64,000 nucleotides of DNA, taken from positions 31,020 to 95,019 of the forward strand of contig CACRXP010000705.1 in NCBI GenBank assembly GCA_902702965.1. Reading direction: 5' to 3'. The translations under genes and the position numbers were made by a program. The notes beneath the pieces are model-generated. The model saw only the letters and a program-made list of their open reading frames with translations, was not told where the DNA came from and searched no databases. The stretch is from Spirometra erinaceieuropaei. Taxonomy: Eukaryota; Platyhelminthes; Cestoda; Diphyllobothriidea; Diphyllobothriidae. Positions 48,440-59,790 of the stretch are shown piece by piece (the first letter of the stretch is position 1; the number at the start of each line of letters is the position of its first letter).

Positions 48440-49740
48440 AATGTATGCTCATCCGAACTCGGGCTGGTTTTTTTTCTGAATTGGGACGACCCTGGTATTT
48501 GTGTACACACTAACAACAGCTGCAATGCAAAGGCTTAGGATGACAGTATCCTATTCTTCATCAGAAATATGAAAACCAGCCTTTAAACCTCGGGTTAAAT
48601 TAGTCATAGGTGGTAGCGAAATGTTTGCAGGGGGGCTACCACAATTAAGAAGGACCTGCGGACTTTATCTTATTGATGCTGACGTTGTGGTGCTACATTA
48701 TTTACTGTTGAGTAGAGACACATCCAAGGAGATTAAAAACCGACCTGCTGGAGGGTGGGGAATTGAGGTTATGTCCCGCATGGCAAGGACTATTTTGCAC
48801 TGACGAACAGTGCGATCCTACGTAAGAAATCAATTAAAATTCGAGGAGCCCGATCACACCTGAAGGCTCGTCGCTACTCGGTTCGGCGATGGCTGTCGAC
48901 TGGAATTGTCTTTCCTAAAAAAATAGATATTTTAATATCAAAATCTAATTTATTTCCTGAATTAGAAAACATCAGAGGACAAGAATGTCCTATTACACCG
49001 AACTAATTAAAGTGAATTCGGGTGAATTATATTGCATATTTTACATTATCGTTAGTTCGGTTGCGTTCCGCATTTTACGGTAATAATGCGCAGACGATGT
49101 ATAGTACGGACCACATCGTAGCAGCAAGTTGAACAAGAAAGCGGTCAACCGTGAGTTAACGATTCAGGATACCATTTGTTCAGAAGAAGCAGGTAAGGAC
49201 GTCAGAGCGGAGGCATACTAACGTATGTAAAACACGGTTTTATAGTCTCAGTCAAAACAAATATAATTACGTGTACACCTGGGGCATATGGCTAACCGTT
49301 TCACCGGGCTTTCTAGTCCTGATGGTCTACCGACCACCAATAAATGATCTCATGGCGGACGCCCGTCTGATTGAGGACCTGTAGAGATCATCTACCCGGT
49401 CCGAAGTCCTAATCAAAGTGGACGTCAATGTACATCTTATCGACTGGAGTAAAGCCTATGCTTTCGACCGACGTTTGCTGGACATGACGCTCAGGTTTTT
49501 TTCTCACTCAGCACCTTTATTTTCGACGAGTGCCCACGAAGGGCCGCAGTCAAACAACCTGGATCTGCTCCTTACGAAGTCGGTGGGCAGCATTGATGAG
49601 GTGCAAAGTCCACCTCCCCTAGGTCGGAGTGAACCCGTCATAGTGTTCTCGGAGTACTCCATGTTTTCTGTCCGAACAAGCCACCAGGTTAAGAAGGAAC
49701 ATTTCCACATGCGAAAGCTGAACTAAACGCCATAAATTAG
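48440..49740 (+). mobile_element. LINE-like remnant block, second copy
   Basis: Collinear with 4,905-6,080. It begins with K-type repeat sequence, continues through the acggaccacatcgtag block and ends in the endonuclease frame. Confidence 0.55.
49310..49726 (+). pseudogene. Non-LTR retrotransposon endonuclease (EEP) fragment, longer copy
   Basis: In the plus frame: MVYRPPINDLMADARLIEDL, a stop at 49,381-49,383, then VDVNVHLIDWSKAY, FDRRLLDMTLR, SNNLDLLLTKSVGSIDEV, PPLGRSEPVI. This runs through the YRPP, GDFN (here VDVN), LDL..T and PLG.SDH (here SEP) blocks of LINE apurinic-type endonucleases. The catalytic SDH is changed to SEP and there is a stop, so it is dead. No RT follows. Confidence 0.72.
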
Positions 49741-52700
49741 GAGTCGGCTTTTTGGGTAACATAATCAAGGATTGAAATGGTTAAGTGACTTATTGCGCGT
49801 TCTTCTTAGAGATCACTGTCCTATTCCACGGAAGAATCTGAACAGCAGACCCCCGTGGCTAAAGCAAGCTTTATTTTGTCAAGATAGCTTTCTATACGCT
49901 TGATGTGGACTGCTTCGTTAAAGTCTATCAGACATTTTACGACCACAGCTAAAGTTCGCTATTCAGGCGTGGAAACCCTGCACTTCGTAGGATCTCAACA
50001 TTCTTGAGAAAGTTCAAATGCGGACAAGCAAACCAGTAAGGCGTACACCTATATCCAGGCATTTAAGCGCAAGTTGGGCAAGTGTACCACTAAACTTCAT
50101 AGTGTCACCTGACCGACACCGTCCTAGCACTTCGTTCGAGCAGTTTATTGATGTTATTATATTACTGCCTGTATTTCATCAACGTGTGTTTCGTATTATT
50201 GTCCCAGGTCCGTTGAATGTGAGTGTTGACGCTTATTTAGTCTCCCTCACAAACTGAGATAACCCCAATTATCCATAGGCAGACTAGTGTACATCATATT
50301 TCGTAACGTTAATGTTTTAACACATGGGACAATTCGTTTATCTGTCTGTTTTCGAAAACGTCGCCAATCCGACAAAAACGTATGTAGCTTTATGCTGTTT
50401 CCATTTTCAAATGTTTGATATAATCCACTTCCCTGTAAAAAATAGGGAGTTCAAAGTTTCAACGTCAATGCTTTCCTCAAAAAAGCTGAAACGGAAACTG
50501 AAAAACGGTGCTTACACTTGCATATTATGCGAAACGCTTTAAAAAAGGGCGTTTAAAACCCTCTTTTACACCTCCTAAATAGGCTGATCGTTCGCATAAG
50601 GTACTGGAAATCGTAGAAATACGGTAACTATATTACTTATTTTCAGTCCTGCCGCCCTGTTCCTTATGGATTGCAGAAAAGCAGTCGCTCATTTTTCAAT
50701 GAAGGTATAATTGATGTTCTTTGGTACAAAGCTCAGTATTTGATGATGGCTATACACAGTGCGAGACTGATATCGTAAAACGTCGGCGAAAATTCTGGAA
50801 TGCGGTTCTGATTAGGAAGGTTCACTTAAGTGGATTTGTTATATTGATTATCATGCAGTTGAGTCCTATAACTTTTCGGATTTTGCATGGTGTCCACTTT
50901 TAAATGCACTTCTTTTTAGCCACCTGCAGTAACCACACTCAGTAAATATAACTACTTACTTAGCATGCCATTTTCCTTTTGATTTCTGACGGCTTTATGA
51001 ATTAAAATATTCTTTTTGTAGAAAGCATGAATAAACATATTGTTTCTTTTGTTCATTTGGTAGGAAATCACATTTTCTTCAATATTTATGCCCAAAAATA
51101 GTGCTTATTCAGGTTATTGAAACATTTCTTCATTCCATAATAATGTTCGGACTGCTCTGCCATTACACCAGCGTTAAGCAATTTCTTTCAACAATGTGGA
51201 TCATTTTCGTGTAAGGAAAATAATATGTTACTGTGTGTCTTTAAGACGACAGCACAGACAGTGCATACAATTTTGCAATGGATAGGGACTGTTTTGTGCA
51301 TTCCACAATGTGAATTATTAAACGGACATGTGCGATATGCATGCATGGGCACCGCACAGCCTTAAAAGTCATATAAGTAAATTATTTTTAAACCTAAATA
51401 AGCACTTTATTCGGGTAAAAAATATGAATACAATGCGATAGCCTACCAAATTGGAAGAAGAAAGCATAATATTGTGCATGTTTTCTATAAAATGCATTTG
51501 AATTTATAAAATCATGGGAAACCAATAGGATAAATGATTGATATATATGTAGTCATTTTTTTATTGAGTGTGGCTTCTAGAGGTTGCCAAAAAAACAAAG
51601 TATTCAAAAGCCGAAATTGGAGAGAGTCCGAAATGTTATATGATTATGCTGCAAGATAATCAGCATAGTAATCCATCCTAATCGGAAACGCATTCCAGAA
51701 TTTTGGCTAATATTTCATGAGATCGGTGACGCAATGCTTCTATAAAAGGTCGCTTTAAATAAAACAGTTTTAAAAATTTGAAGCATTTTGGAGCACGTGG
51801 TAAACCTAACATTACCATGGTAGCCTCTGGCTCCATGATTCCCCCTCTCTCCTCTCATTTTTGCTCTTTAACGTTTCCTTCTTTTTCACTATCTTCCCCT
51901 ACGGCGTTTGTGTTATTAACTTTATAGATTAGCCAACTTTGCTCAAAACCCTACCCTTGCTGTTTCTGCATCGATTTTCTGCATGAATTCAAATCTGTTG
52001 TATTGGTCTCACTCGTTATCCCTCTTATGAAGCGACAGGAAGCAGCTGAAGAGCAGTCGCGAAATTTTTTGGTGCCAATAAATCCTGCTGTTCTTGCCTA
52101 CTTCAAATAAAACAGTGTAAATGACTTCCGTAAAACAGCCGGCCACCTTTGTGGACGACACATATGAAGCGTCATCTGGTTTCAGTCGTCAGGCCTGAAC
52201 TATAGCTCAGGTCACCTTTTGCGCCGGACAACTGATTACATTATCTCCAGAGATGCCGTTTGGTCGTAATTTAACTTATACTATACAACATTTATACAGA
52301 AAAATCCGAAATTATCTATCGATTAATGCGGTTTGCAGACTGAGGGTAATCCCGAGTTTTACTAAAAAATTGTATACTGATGCTAACCACGTCCAAGTCA
52401 ATTTTGACAAATAATCATGTCATATTTGGGCTTATTTTATATTAGGAAAAACGTCTGCCATTGATATGTCTGTACCACTTGATGCCTGGTAGACTAAAAG
52501 GCATGAGACCGAAACAAATTATGCCAATAGATGCATCTCTCGCTGAAAAAAACAGAGCGGATTTTTTGTTTAGACTGATTTATTAAGTATGACAAGTAAA
52601 TTATTTGGTCTGTTTCGTAAAACGCACAGCAGTATTACAAAATGCGCCTTTAGAAATAAAGAATGACTGTGGTGGATTTACAGTGCTAAACAGCACTAAG

Positions 52701-54140
52701 TATAATCACAGGTAAGTGGAGCGTTGTAGAATGCTAAGTTGTGAATGAACGTCTTCATGATCGCAGCAAATCACTACTCAGTAGAAAATGATCATTTGTG
52801 ATGTATGAACTTTTAAGGTTGAATTGCGATGCCCCTATTAGAAGTAGCATCTACATATATCACTGTTTGCTTGTTTGTTAAAAATGAATCGAAATGCCTG
52901 GTTAAGTACACATATGACGAAGGATATTGCAGTCGGTGCCTGCTTGCCTGCGACCTTAATCCTTGAAATCTTATATGTTGTCTAATTTGATTCTAAGATC
53001 AATGTTGGTTCTTCAGGAGTCAGAGTTGGCGTTACTTATACCGGGCAGCTCTAGTTGTATTTATTACAAATAATCGACAGCTGCAATGCAGCTGCCTTCA
53101 ACAGTCGTAAGCTTGAGTCCAGGGCAAAAGTAGGTGGACAACTCTCTAGCTTGAAATGTCTCTCGTTGCATGTATACACAGAGAAGAATTATTTGCAGCC
53201 GTATAACACGATCGCACAAGCCATAGAGAATGATTGTATCGCATGAAGACACGATGAGAAGAAACTTTAAATTGACATCACATATGATGAGAAATTTTGT
53301 ATAAATTTAAGATGAGTGACACTCAGCCGTATATTTGACTAGGATAAGATTTCGGTAAGGCATTTTTGGTGTTTTGAAAGGCTTGTGCGACTTCATGAAT
53401 AGAAGAAACACCCAACAGCATAATTGCATGAAAGACAGATTAGGTAAACGATCAGAAGCCTATGTGACATTTGAAATTAGATGCATAATCGAAAGACAGA
53501 TAAACATGGCCTATATGAATTTGTTAAGGGACATGCAAAGGAAAATTCGAAGGTCAGTTGCTGTCAGTAAGAAAGTGACTTTTGGGCGAATTGTATAAGC
53601 GGGTCAGCCGATGTACATTTTAATTTTGAGGAGGTTGTGCTTGCAAAAATGAAAAATACACAGGGAAAGAAGTAGTTAATGAATGGACTAACAAATGGCA
53701 GGTGAAATTTAACCTCAACAAATGTGCGACGCTACGAGATAAAGAATAATAGGGCAATTGACGATGACGTAAGGTGCCTGTCAATCGCTAATCAATTATA
53801 ATCAAAGTAAAATCGTCCTTCTGACTTACGTGAAACACTGTTCTAAACGCCTAAGCGTCCAAATAATAACAGGCATTTTAAATCAAAAAAAGGGTTCCTA
53901 ATGATAATGAGTTGACTGGAAACGTATACACCGACTTATGCGTTCGTAACTGAAATATGACATCCATGCGTGACACTCTGATTGCATTTGAATGTTCACA
54001 GGTGCCTGTTTTGCTTAGATCTTGCGTATGGAAGTGATGTTCTAACAACCCAATGATGCATAATCTAGAGAGCTATTCGATTGAGAACTGGATAAATTTC
54101 GCATGATGCATAAGGCGTCTGTTAACAGGAACGATCTGTT
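49741..54140. other. Long gene-poor stretch of decayed repeats
   Basis: Contains repeat I-type sequence near 50,930-51,130, repeat J at 52,555-52,850 and repeat H at 53,340-53,990. A ccccctctctcc pyrimidine-rich patch lies near 51,840. Frames such as 50018-50257 and 50324-50542 have no motif or second copy. I see no gene. Confidence 0.45.
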
Positions 54141-54150
54141 ACATCAGATT

Positions 54151-54269
54151 AGTGTTTGGTAAATACCCAAAGCAAATGCGGGTGGCCATAAATTCATACT
54201 GAACTTTATCCTTCGCAACTGGCAATGCCCCGGCTGTAGTTGCAGTTTTGACAATGATAGTATGCGGAA

Positions 54270-54313
<44 letters not shown>

Positions 54314-54428
54314 TTCCGCATACTATCATTGTCAAATCTGCAACTACAGCCGGGGCATTGCCAGTTGCGAAGGATAAAGTTCAGTATGAATTTATGGCCA
54401 CCCGCATTTGCGTTGGGTATTTACCAAA

Positions 54429-54432
<4 letters not shown>
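54151..54432. repeat. Near-perfect palindrome with a TA core
   Basis: Arms of about 120 bp (54151-54270 and 54313-54432) are reverse complements with two mismatches seen, around a (TA)n core. The mirrored frames starting MTMIVCGI on both strands are a by-product. The first 35 or so bases of the left arm match host repeat sequence at about 29,487 (agtgttttgtaaatacccaaa), so the palindrome includes duplicated flank, not just a mobile element. Confidence 0.88.
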
Positions 54433-54467
<35 letters not shown>

Positions 54468-54709
54468 GGTAGGGGGCGCTCACCGATCGTTCATACGGAA
54501 CTCACTCGTTCCGTATATTCCCGATCGAAAACCGACAAGGCAACGGGCTCGTGGCCCGGTGAGTAGAGGCGTTGACTTCTAAACCAACAGGTCGCGAGTT
54601 CGAGGCTCGGGTGTTCCACATTTCGGGCTTGGGTGTGGCTGGCTGACGACGGCTAATAAGCCAGAAATGGCCATTCCAGTCTCCCTTGTCTTTGTCGGTA
54701 ATCCTATTC

Positions 54710-54752
<43 letters not shown>
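54433..54752 (+). mobile_element. SINE between two TA tracts
   Basis: (TA)n at 54433-54464, then a SINE at 54470-54712 in sense orientation, then (TA)n at 54713-54752. The tRNA-like head is the best preserved in the window: A box tggcccggtgagtag, B box ggtcgcgagttcgaggctc. The 5' part is internally deleted relative to the 312-bp unit. The SINE appears to have landed inside a TA microsatellite. Confidence 0.75.
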
Positions 54753-54753
<1 letters not shown>

Positions 54754-55219
54754 CGGACGTGATCGTGAATATTGTCTGTACATTTTACGTAGGGTAGTCA
54801 ACCGCCTTGTATTCTGCTTTCAAATGAGTTGAACGTTCACGCACACATCCTGGGAAGTTTCGAAATGGGATCACTACATAATACGAGTGGCATTTAACCT
54901 TATGTCCTCTCATTAGTTATCATGAAAGGTATAAAAGCAGTCGTACTCTGCTAATTGGCGTTTTCTTTAGCTGTTCTCTTCTACAGAACTTGTCACTTGA
55001 TGATGGCTACATTTCTGGTTGCAATTGCGGCTTCACTCTCTACACAGTTGCGAGGCTCGCTAAATAAAAAAACAGTGAAAACGACTTCTACAATTCAAGA
55101 AGCAACCACTACAAATGCAACTCTTGAAGGATAATTGGTTGGATACCAGTGTCGCAACACTCCGTTAATGATGCTAGTATTATTCCAGTTAGTTACCGAT
55201 ACTGCAAGCGTTGGTAGAG

Positions 55220-55406
55220 TAGCATTGCCAGCCGTGGTGGCGGTGGTAGTAGTAGAAGTAGTAGTACCAATACTAGGATTATTGGTAGTATTCGCCGTAT
55301 CAGTGGTGGTAGACGGGGGAAAAAGTTTTCTTCAGTGTTGCGACATTGTATTCCCGCCAGTGGTAGTAGTATTAGTAGTAACAGCGGTAGTAGTGGTAGT
55401 AGTAGC

Positions 55407-55449
<43 letters not shown>

Positions 55450-55540
55450 GTAATATTAGTGGTAGTAGTAGTCCACCCGTAAGACAGGCTGGTGGGGGAA
55501 TAGACAATTCTAAGTGTTGCGACATTGTATTCACGCCGGA
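55220..55540. repeat. GTA/GTG trinucleotide repeat with a flanking 26-bp repeat
   Basis: (GTA/GTG)n at about 55,234-55,312 and 55,362-55,472. The sequence gtgttgcgacattgtattc.c occurs at about 55,335 and again at 55,515. Frames with poly-Val, poly-Ser or poly-Leu on either strand are translations of the repeat and not genes. Confidence 0.85.
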
Positions 55541-57201
55541 TAATTTAAGGAAACTTTGATCAATTTTTACACCTCAGTTGGGCGGTATGCAGTCGAAAGT
55601 CGAACAAAAACAGCAAACATAATTGCCTTGATTAAACGTTAAAGATAAGCGTAGCTCGTGTTTTACCGTTGTTTTAGTAGTGTGTTAGGCTCTCTCTAAC
55701 GTTTGCGAAGAAGTGTTAGTCAAGGTCAAGGATAAATTCTTTTCCCCAAACTCGTCATTATATTTCAGCCATATACAATTCAACCTAACAAGATGTTACA
55801 ATAGGTAGTTGCATTTGTGTTCCGATGTGAAAAGCAGCTACATATAACTTAGTTTCCGTGCATACATCAAGAAGCGCGCATGTTAAAGGCCAGGATGGTT
55901 CTTGTCAATTCATGACGTCATTTTTGGACAAACTCATGATATATCATTAAGTGTGCCTTTGCGTTTGTTCCGCATGTGCTATCCTTTGCAGAGAGATACT
56001 ACGTTGTGCCGTATAGACCAATTTATTGCATCCGCTGTTGTGATATTGACGTTTAAGCTGCCATTCCCATGGTCTACTTAATGAAAAAAATGTTATTAGA
56101 GTTACTTGCGGCTTTCTGAGACATCGTCCCTCTTGATATAATTTATTTTTGGCAATTTCATTTTGCCTCCCCTTTGCTTTTATTGTAAGTAATTTGAATT
56201 AAAGTCCATTTTTTAATTTTCACGTAAAGACCAAAGTCCCAAGCATTGCGCATGAAAACATTACCTAAGAATAAGCAGACTACTGGACGATGGTTATAAA
56301 AGAGACACATTTTTTTCGGCACGACGAATATAGGCACATGCGCTTTTATTGTAATCATGTGGACAAATGAACATTTCGAAAATGTGGGCATGTTTTATCG
56401 TTGATATTGGAAAAAAAACTGCAAGATCGCTCGTTCAGGGGCTTTAGCACAAGTAATCAAGCAGATGTTAGTGAGGATTATCGCGTGGTCCATAATGCTG
56501 TTAGACAAATAATAAACTTAAGCAATCTTTAAGTATCCAATAAAACGTTGCTAAGTTGGTCAAATAATACTTAGAATGGACATCATTAGACCTGATCCCT
56601 TAGATATGCAGATATTTATAGTTACGAAGTAGTAAAATTAAACTAGGTTAATTAAACCGGCCCTGGTCGGTCTCTGACCAACTGGTTTACGATGCTTGCT
56701 TTCTCCAAGCAAGTGGTCTACGGTTGATACGCAGACGTTGACGATAGACATCACTAAGTAAATAGATGGCATACTTACGTTAAGACAGAAAGACACCTAG
56801 GTACGACAGAGAAACATGCCAATTGTGTAATCATGCTGTACTAGATTTAAAACGGTTGTATACCTGGGTGGCCAAAAGTGCGCTAACATATTTCCGGCTT
56901 TATTAATCAACGCCATAAGATGACGACAGTTGTATCCGAGGTAGGTCAGCAGCTCAGCATTTGACAGTTATCCTAATTAAACTCTTTTATTTAAATCCAA
57001 CGGTTAAACTAACGAGTTCGCCTAGTGCCCTCACCTAGTAATCAATAACTGATATGATTTTTTAATGGTCATAGCATTCCTGTCATTGTGGTTAGCACCA
57101 TTCGAAAAAAACTACTGCAAATGAGGTTGAAATCGCCATGCTATAAAAGCAAAATGCTCCAACTGGATTTCCTGTGATTTTATACACCATAATTTATATT
57201 T

Positions 57202-57703
57202 GAAGAAGAGGAAGAAGCGTCGAGCACCGGAACAATTCTTTTATTTTCCTGAGCATTCAGACTGGTACAGGAGTCCATCGTCAGAGGTACTGGCAGAAAC
57301 AGGACAAGCGGCAGTTATAAGGCACGTAGACCCAATCATCGACCGACGTCGCACGACGGGAGGTGACTACGAAGGGCTCTGTACGCCGGCGCCATATCGA
57401 TAAATCGATTGACCGAGTTCTCATACGAGGCCCCGGCTTCAATCAATTCTCTGCCTGTTTTGTTTCCGGCATGAGCAACTATTTTTGGTGGCTGCGAAGT
57501 CAAACTCGTGACCCATTTCGTAGGTGTGGGCGGCCACTTGTGATAATGTGTCGCCTCGCCGCACAGCCAGCTTATGTTCATGGATGCGCGATCCGAGCAT
57601 GCGTCCAGTCTGTCCTGTGTAATTACAAGGACAATTTTGACACGGAATGCGATACACTACTCCAGATTGCTTATCAGGTTTTAACCGGTCTTTGATCTTC
57701 ATG
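57202..57703 (-). repeat. PLE 2 inverted partial copy (GIY-YIG plus 3' end)
   Basis: The minus frame 57702-57439 encodes MKIKDRLKPDKQSGVVYRIP, NYTGQTGRMLGSRIHEHKL and a CSCRKQNR segment, almost identical to the sense copy at 58317-58595. The junction with the sense copy is at about 57,703, after tcatgaccc. It is an endonuclease fragment only and would not be expressed as a full protein. Confidence 0.85.
57251..57285 (-). ncRNA. Hammerhead-like motif in PLE 2, inverted arm
   Basis: Minus strand CTGACGA (57285-57279), then an extra T, stem GGACT/AGTC, GAATGCTC. Flanks CCT before CTGACGA and AGG after GCTC can pair as the base of stem I, as a hammerhead needs. It has one deviation in the GAAA box. 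Confidence 0.42.
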
Positions 57704-58595
57704 ACCCCAATGGGCTCACCGGTCTCCGGTTTGGTGGCAGAACTGGTCCTACAAGATTGCCTTCCTCCAACATGAACCGGTGTTTTGGCGACGTTACGTT
57801 GACGACACGTTCGTCATCGTAAAGAAGGACATGCTGCAACATGTTCACAGCCTGCTCAACGCAGTGTTCCCGGATATAAAATTCACGAGAGAAGAAGAAC
57901 AGGAGCAGCAGTTGCCCTTCCTGGATGTGCTCGTCAGACGAAACCTCAACGGTGAACTTGAAACGACGGTTTATAGGAAGGCAACGAACACCACACAGCT
58001 TCTCAGTTTTCACAGCAACCATCCGGTGGCTCACAAACGAAGCTGTGTGAAGACGCTCTTCAAACGGATCCAAACTCATTGCAGCAAACTGGAAGATAGA
58101 GCGCGTGAGGCCCGTTATCTCCGCGACCAGTTTGTGCAAAATGGCTATCCGAGGGCATTCATAAGTCGCTGCCTACGCGGTCGCCACCAGAGAACTCAAA
58201 AATCAACGCCACCGACGATATGACATTCTCTTCCATACATCAAGGGTGTTTCAGAAGCGACTGAACGCATTGCTGTAGAGCTAGGGGTTGGAATCGCACA
58301 CCGCCCGAAAGCCATCATGCGCAACAGGGTCATGAAGATCAAAGACCGGTTAAAACCTGATAAGCAATCTGGAGTAGTGTATCGCATTCCGTGTCAAAAT
58401 TGTCCTTGTAATTACACAGGACAGACTGGACGCATGCTCGGATCGCGCATCCATGAACATAAGCTGGCTGTGCGGCGAGGCGACACATTATCACAAGTGG
58501 CCGCCCACACCTACGAAATGGGTCTCGAGTTTGACTTCGCAGCCACCAAAAATAGTTGCTCATGCCGGAAACAAAACAGGCCGAGAATTGATTGA
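57704..58595 (+). pseudogene. PLE 2 reverse transcriptase (motif B onward) and GIY-YIG endonuclease
   Basis: Starts at RT motif B (MGSPVSGLVAELVLQD); a frameshift follows. Then motif C (FWRRYVDDTFVIV, with the catalytic DD), a thumb region with LPFLDVLVRR, TVYRKATNT and HKRSCVKTLFKRIQTHCS, and an in-frame TGA at 58221-58223. After that stop the same frame continues HSLPYIKGVSEATERIA through the linker into the GIY-YIG nuclease: SGVVYRIPCQNC, NYTGQTGRMLGSRIHEHK. The RT fingers and motif A are missing because of 5' truncation. One frameshift and one stop separate it from an open frame over its surviving length. Host-cell nucleus, retrotransposition role. Confidence 0.85.
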
Positions 58596-58749
58596 AGCCG
58601 GGGCCACGTATGAGAACTCGGTCAATCGATTTATCGATATGGCGCCGGCGTACAGAGCCCTTCGTAGTCACCTCCCGTCGTGCGACGTCGGTCGATGATT
58701 GGGTCTACGTGCCTTATAACTGCCGCTTGTCCTGTTTCTGCCAGTACAT

Positions 58750-58783
58750 CTAACGATGGACTCCTGTACCAGTCTGAAAGCTC
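58750..58783 (+). ncRNA. Hammerhead-like motif in PLE 2, right arm (core mutated)
   Basis: CTAACGA, T, GGACT..AGTC(T) stem, GAAAGCTC. The left-arm version has the correct CTGACGA but GAAT in place of GAAA, so each copy has one core mutation. AGCU is self-complementary, as ACGU is in PLE 1. Confidence 0.4.
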
Positions 58784-58849
58784 AGGATAATAAAAGAATT
58801 GTTCCGGTGCTCGACGCTTCTTCTTCTTCTTCAAATAATTTATATTTCT

Positions 58850-59565
58850 AGATGTGATTGACTGCCCCGCATAAGGTCACGTAGGCACAGAAAACGTTTG
58901 TTTAGGCAGATTACCATTTCCGACAGTTGGAGGTACGATCGAAATGGGCGATTTTGACACATCGGCCATTATAAGCTACCCATAGTCGGCAATAGGCATT
59001 TGAAGAGACGGGCGTTCGGATTCGTTTTTTAGCGTGCACCACGAGTTTTGACATGTGCTTCATTTGAAATATTTGCTTATTATTAGTTTATCAATAGATA
59101 TATTGGAACTTCAGCAGGCCATGCAAGGTAGGGCAACATGCGATGTCGCACCTCAAGTGTTAATAAAGTGTGTTAATAAAGACGCTCGTCCTTGGAGTGC
59201 TCCATTTGTAAATGTTTAAAGGTTGGGCGCTTATACGTCAATAACTTGCCTGCTATGCGCCTTGGTAGTAGTTTAACAAAACCGATAAAGCGTTCTAGCA
59301 TTTTGCACGAACGTTAAGAGCCTGAGGAGTCATGAGAGAAGATATATTGTTTATCAGGTTTGTCCTCGAAAAACGTCGATAGCAAACTGGCTTTGTCTTT
59401 GATTCTAGGCGTCGACCAAAATATGTTTGAGGAAGGCCCTAAAAGCCAAGTCCACATTTTGACACGATATATCTCGCATACACGCAGCCTACTACATTCT
59501 GTGTCCCAGCCTTCGTATCGTTTAAGCTGTGGGCGGCATCAGCTGCGAAGGACATTTATTGCAAT
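58850..59565. other. Upstream flank of gene copy 4
   Basis: Reverse-complement match to the upstream flanks of copies 2 and 3 (taatgttcatt-type and tggagtgctccatttgtaaatg.ttaaaggttg segments). The 71-codon frame at 59360-59575 is not conserved. Confidence 0.5.
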
Positions 59566-59567
59566 GA

Positions 59568-59627
59568 CCAATTAATTTGGCTTAATGTTGGCGGCGGCGC
59601 CGCCTGGCGCTTCTCGTGTACTATAAA
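59568..59627 (+). promoter_or_regulatory. Conserved core promoter, copy 4
   Basis: CCAAT (59568-59572), ggcggcggcgccgcctggcgc, cgtgtac, TATAAA (59622-59627), 55 nt before the ATG. The GC palindrome is slightly expanded compared with copies 2 and 3. Confidence 0.62.
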
Positions 59628-59676
59628 ATGAAGCAGAAAAATTAGTTTTTTTCTGGAACGACGCTTTTGCAAATTA

Positions 59677-59790
59677 ATGGCACTCTTGTCGACACTGATA
59701 GTTTTATTTTGGCTTGTAACATGCGCCGACGGCTGCAGACACTTTGAGGGTAATGGTGTGCCCCTTGTTACTGCTTCTGTTAATGTTGAG
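59677..59790 (+). pseudogene. Exon 1 (signal peptide), secreted-protein gene copy 4
   Basis: 114 nt, open. MALLSTLIVLFWLVTCADG is a good signal peptide, then GCRHFEGNGVPLVT follows. The donor has become gttatc, weaker than gtaatc in copies 2 and 3. The exon itself is intact, but the gene is disabled downstream (exon X deletion), so I class the copy as a pseudogene. Confidence 0.6.

Larger units (their letters stand above)
57189..58847 (+). mobile_element. Penelope-like element 2 with 13-bp target duplication
   Basis: The target duplication ATAATTTATATTT is exact at 57189-57201 and 58835-58847. Inside, the left 500 bp (57202-57703) is the reverse complement of the right end (about 58,330-58,834) and includes the GIY-YIG domain. 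Between them lies a 5'-truncated sense copy starting at RT motif B. PLEs often insert as truncated copies with an inverted partial copy attached; here both are bounded by one target duplication, so they arrived in one event. The near-identity of the arms implies a recent insertion into unit 4. Confidence 0.88.

Noticed and set aside
54248..54472. Frames with long Tyr-Ile repeats
   Set aside because: Translations of (TA)n and of a palindrome, so they read the same on both strands.
54540..54620. tRNA-Arg(UCU)-like sequence
   Set aside because: Part of a repeated SINE with imperfect stems; not a functional tRNA gene.
55135..55559. Poly-Val, poly-Leu and poly-Ser frames on both strands
   Set aside because: Translations of the GTA/GTG repeat.
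57339..57695. 110-codon plus-strand frame, also mirrored at 58339-58671
   Set aside because: Antisense shadow of the PLE GIY-YIG coding sequence in the inverted arms.
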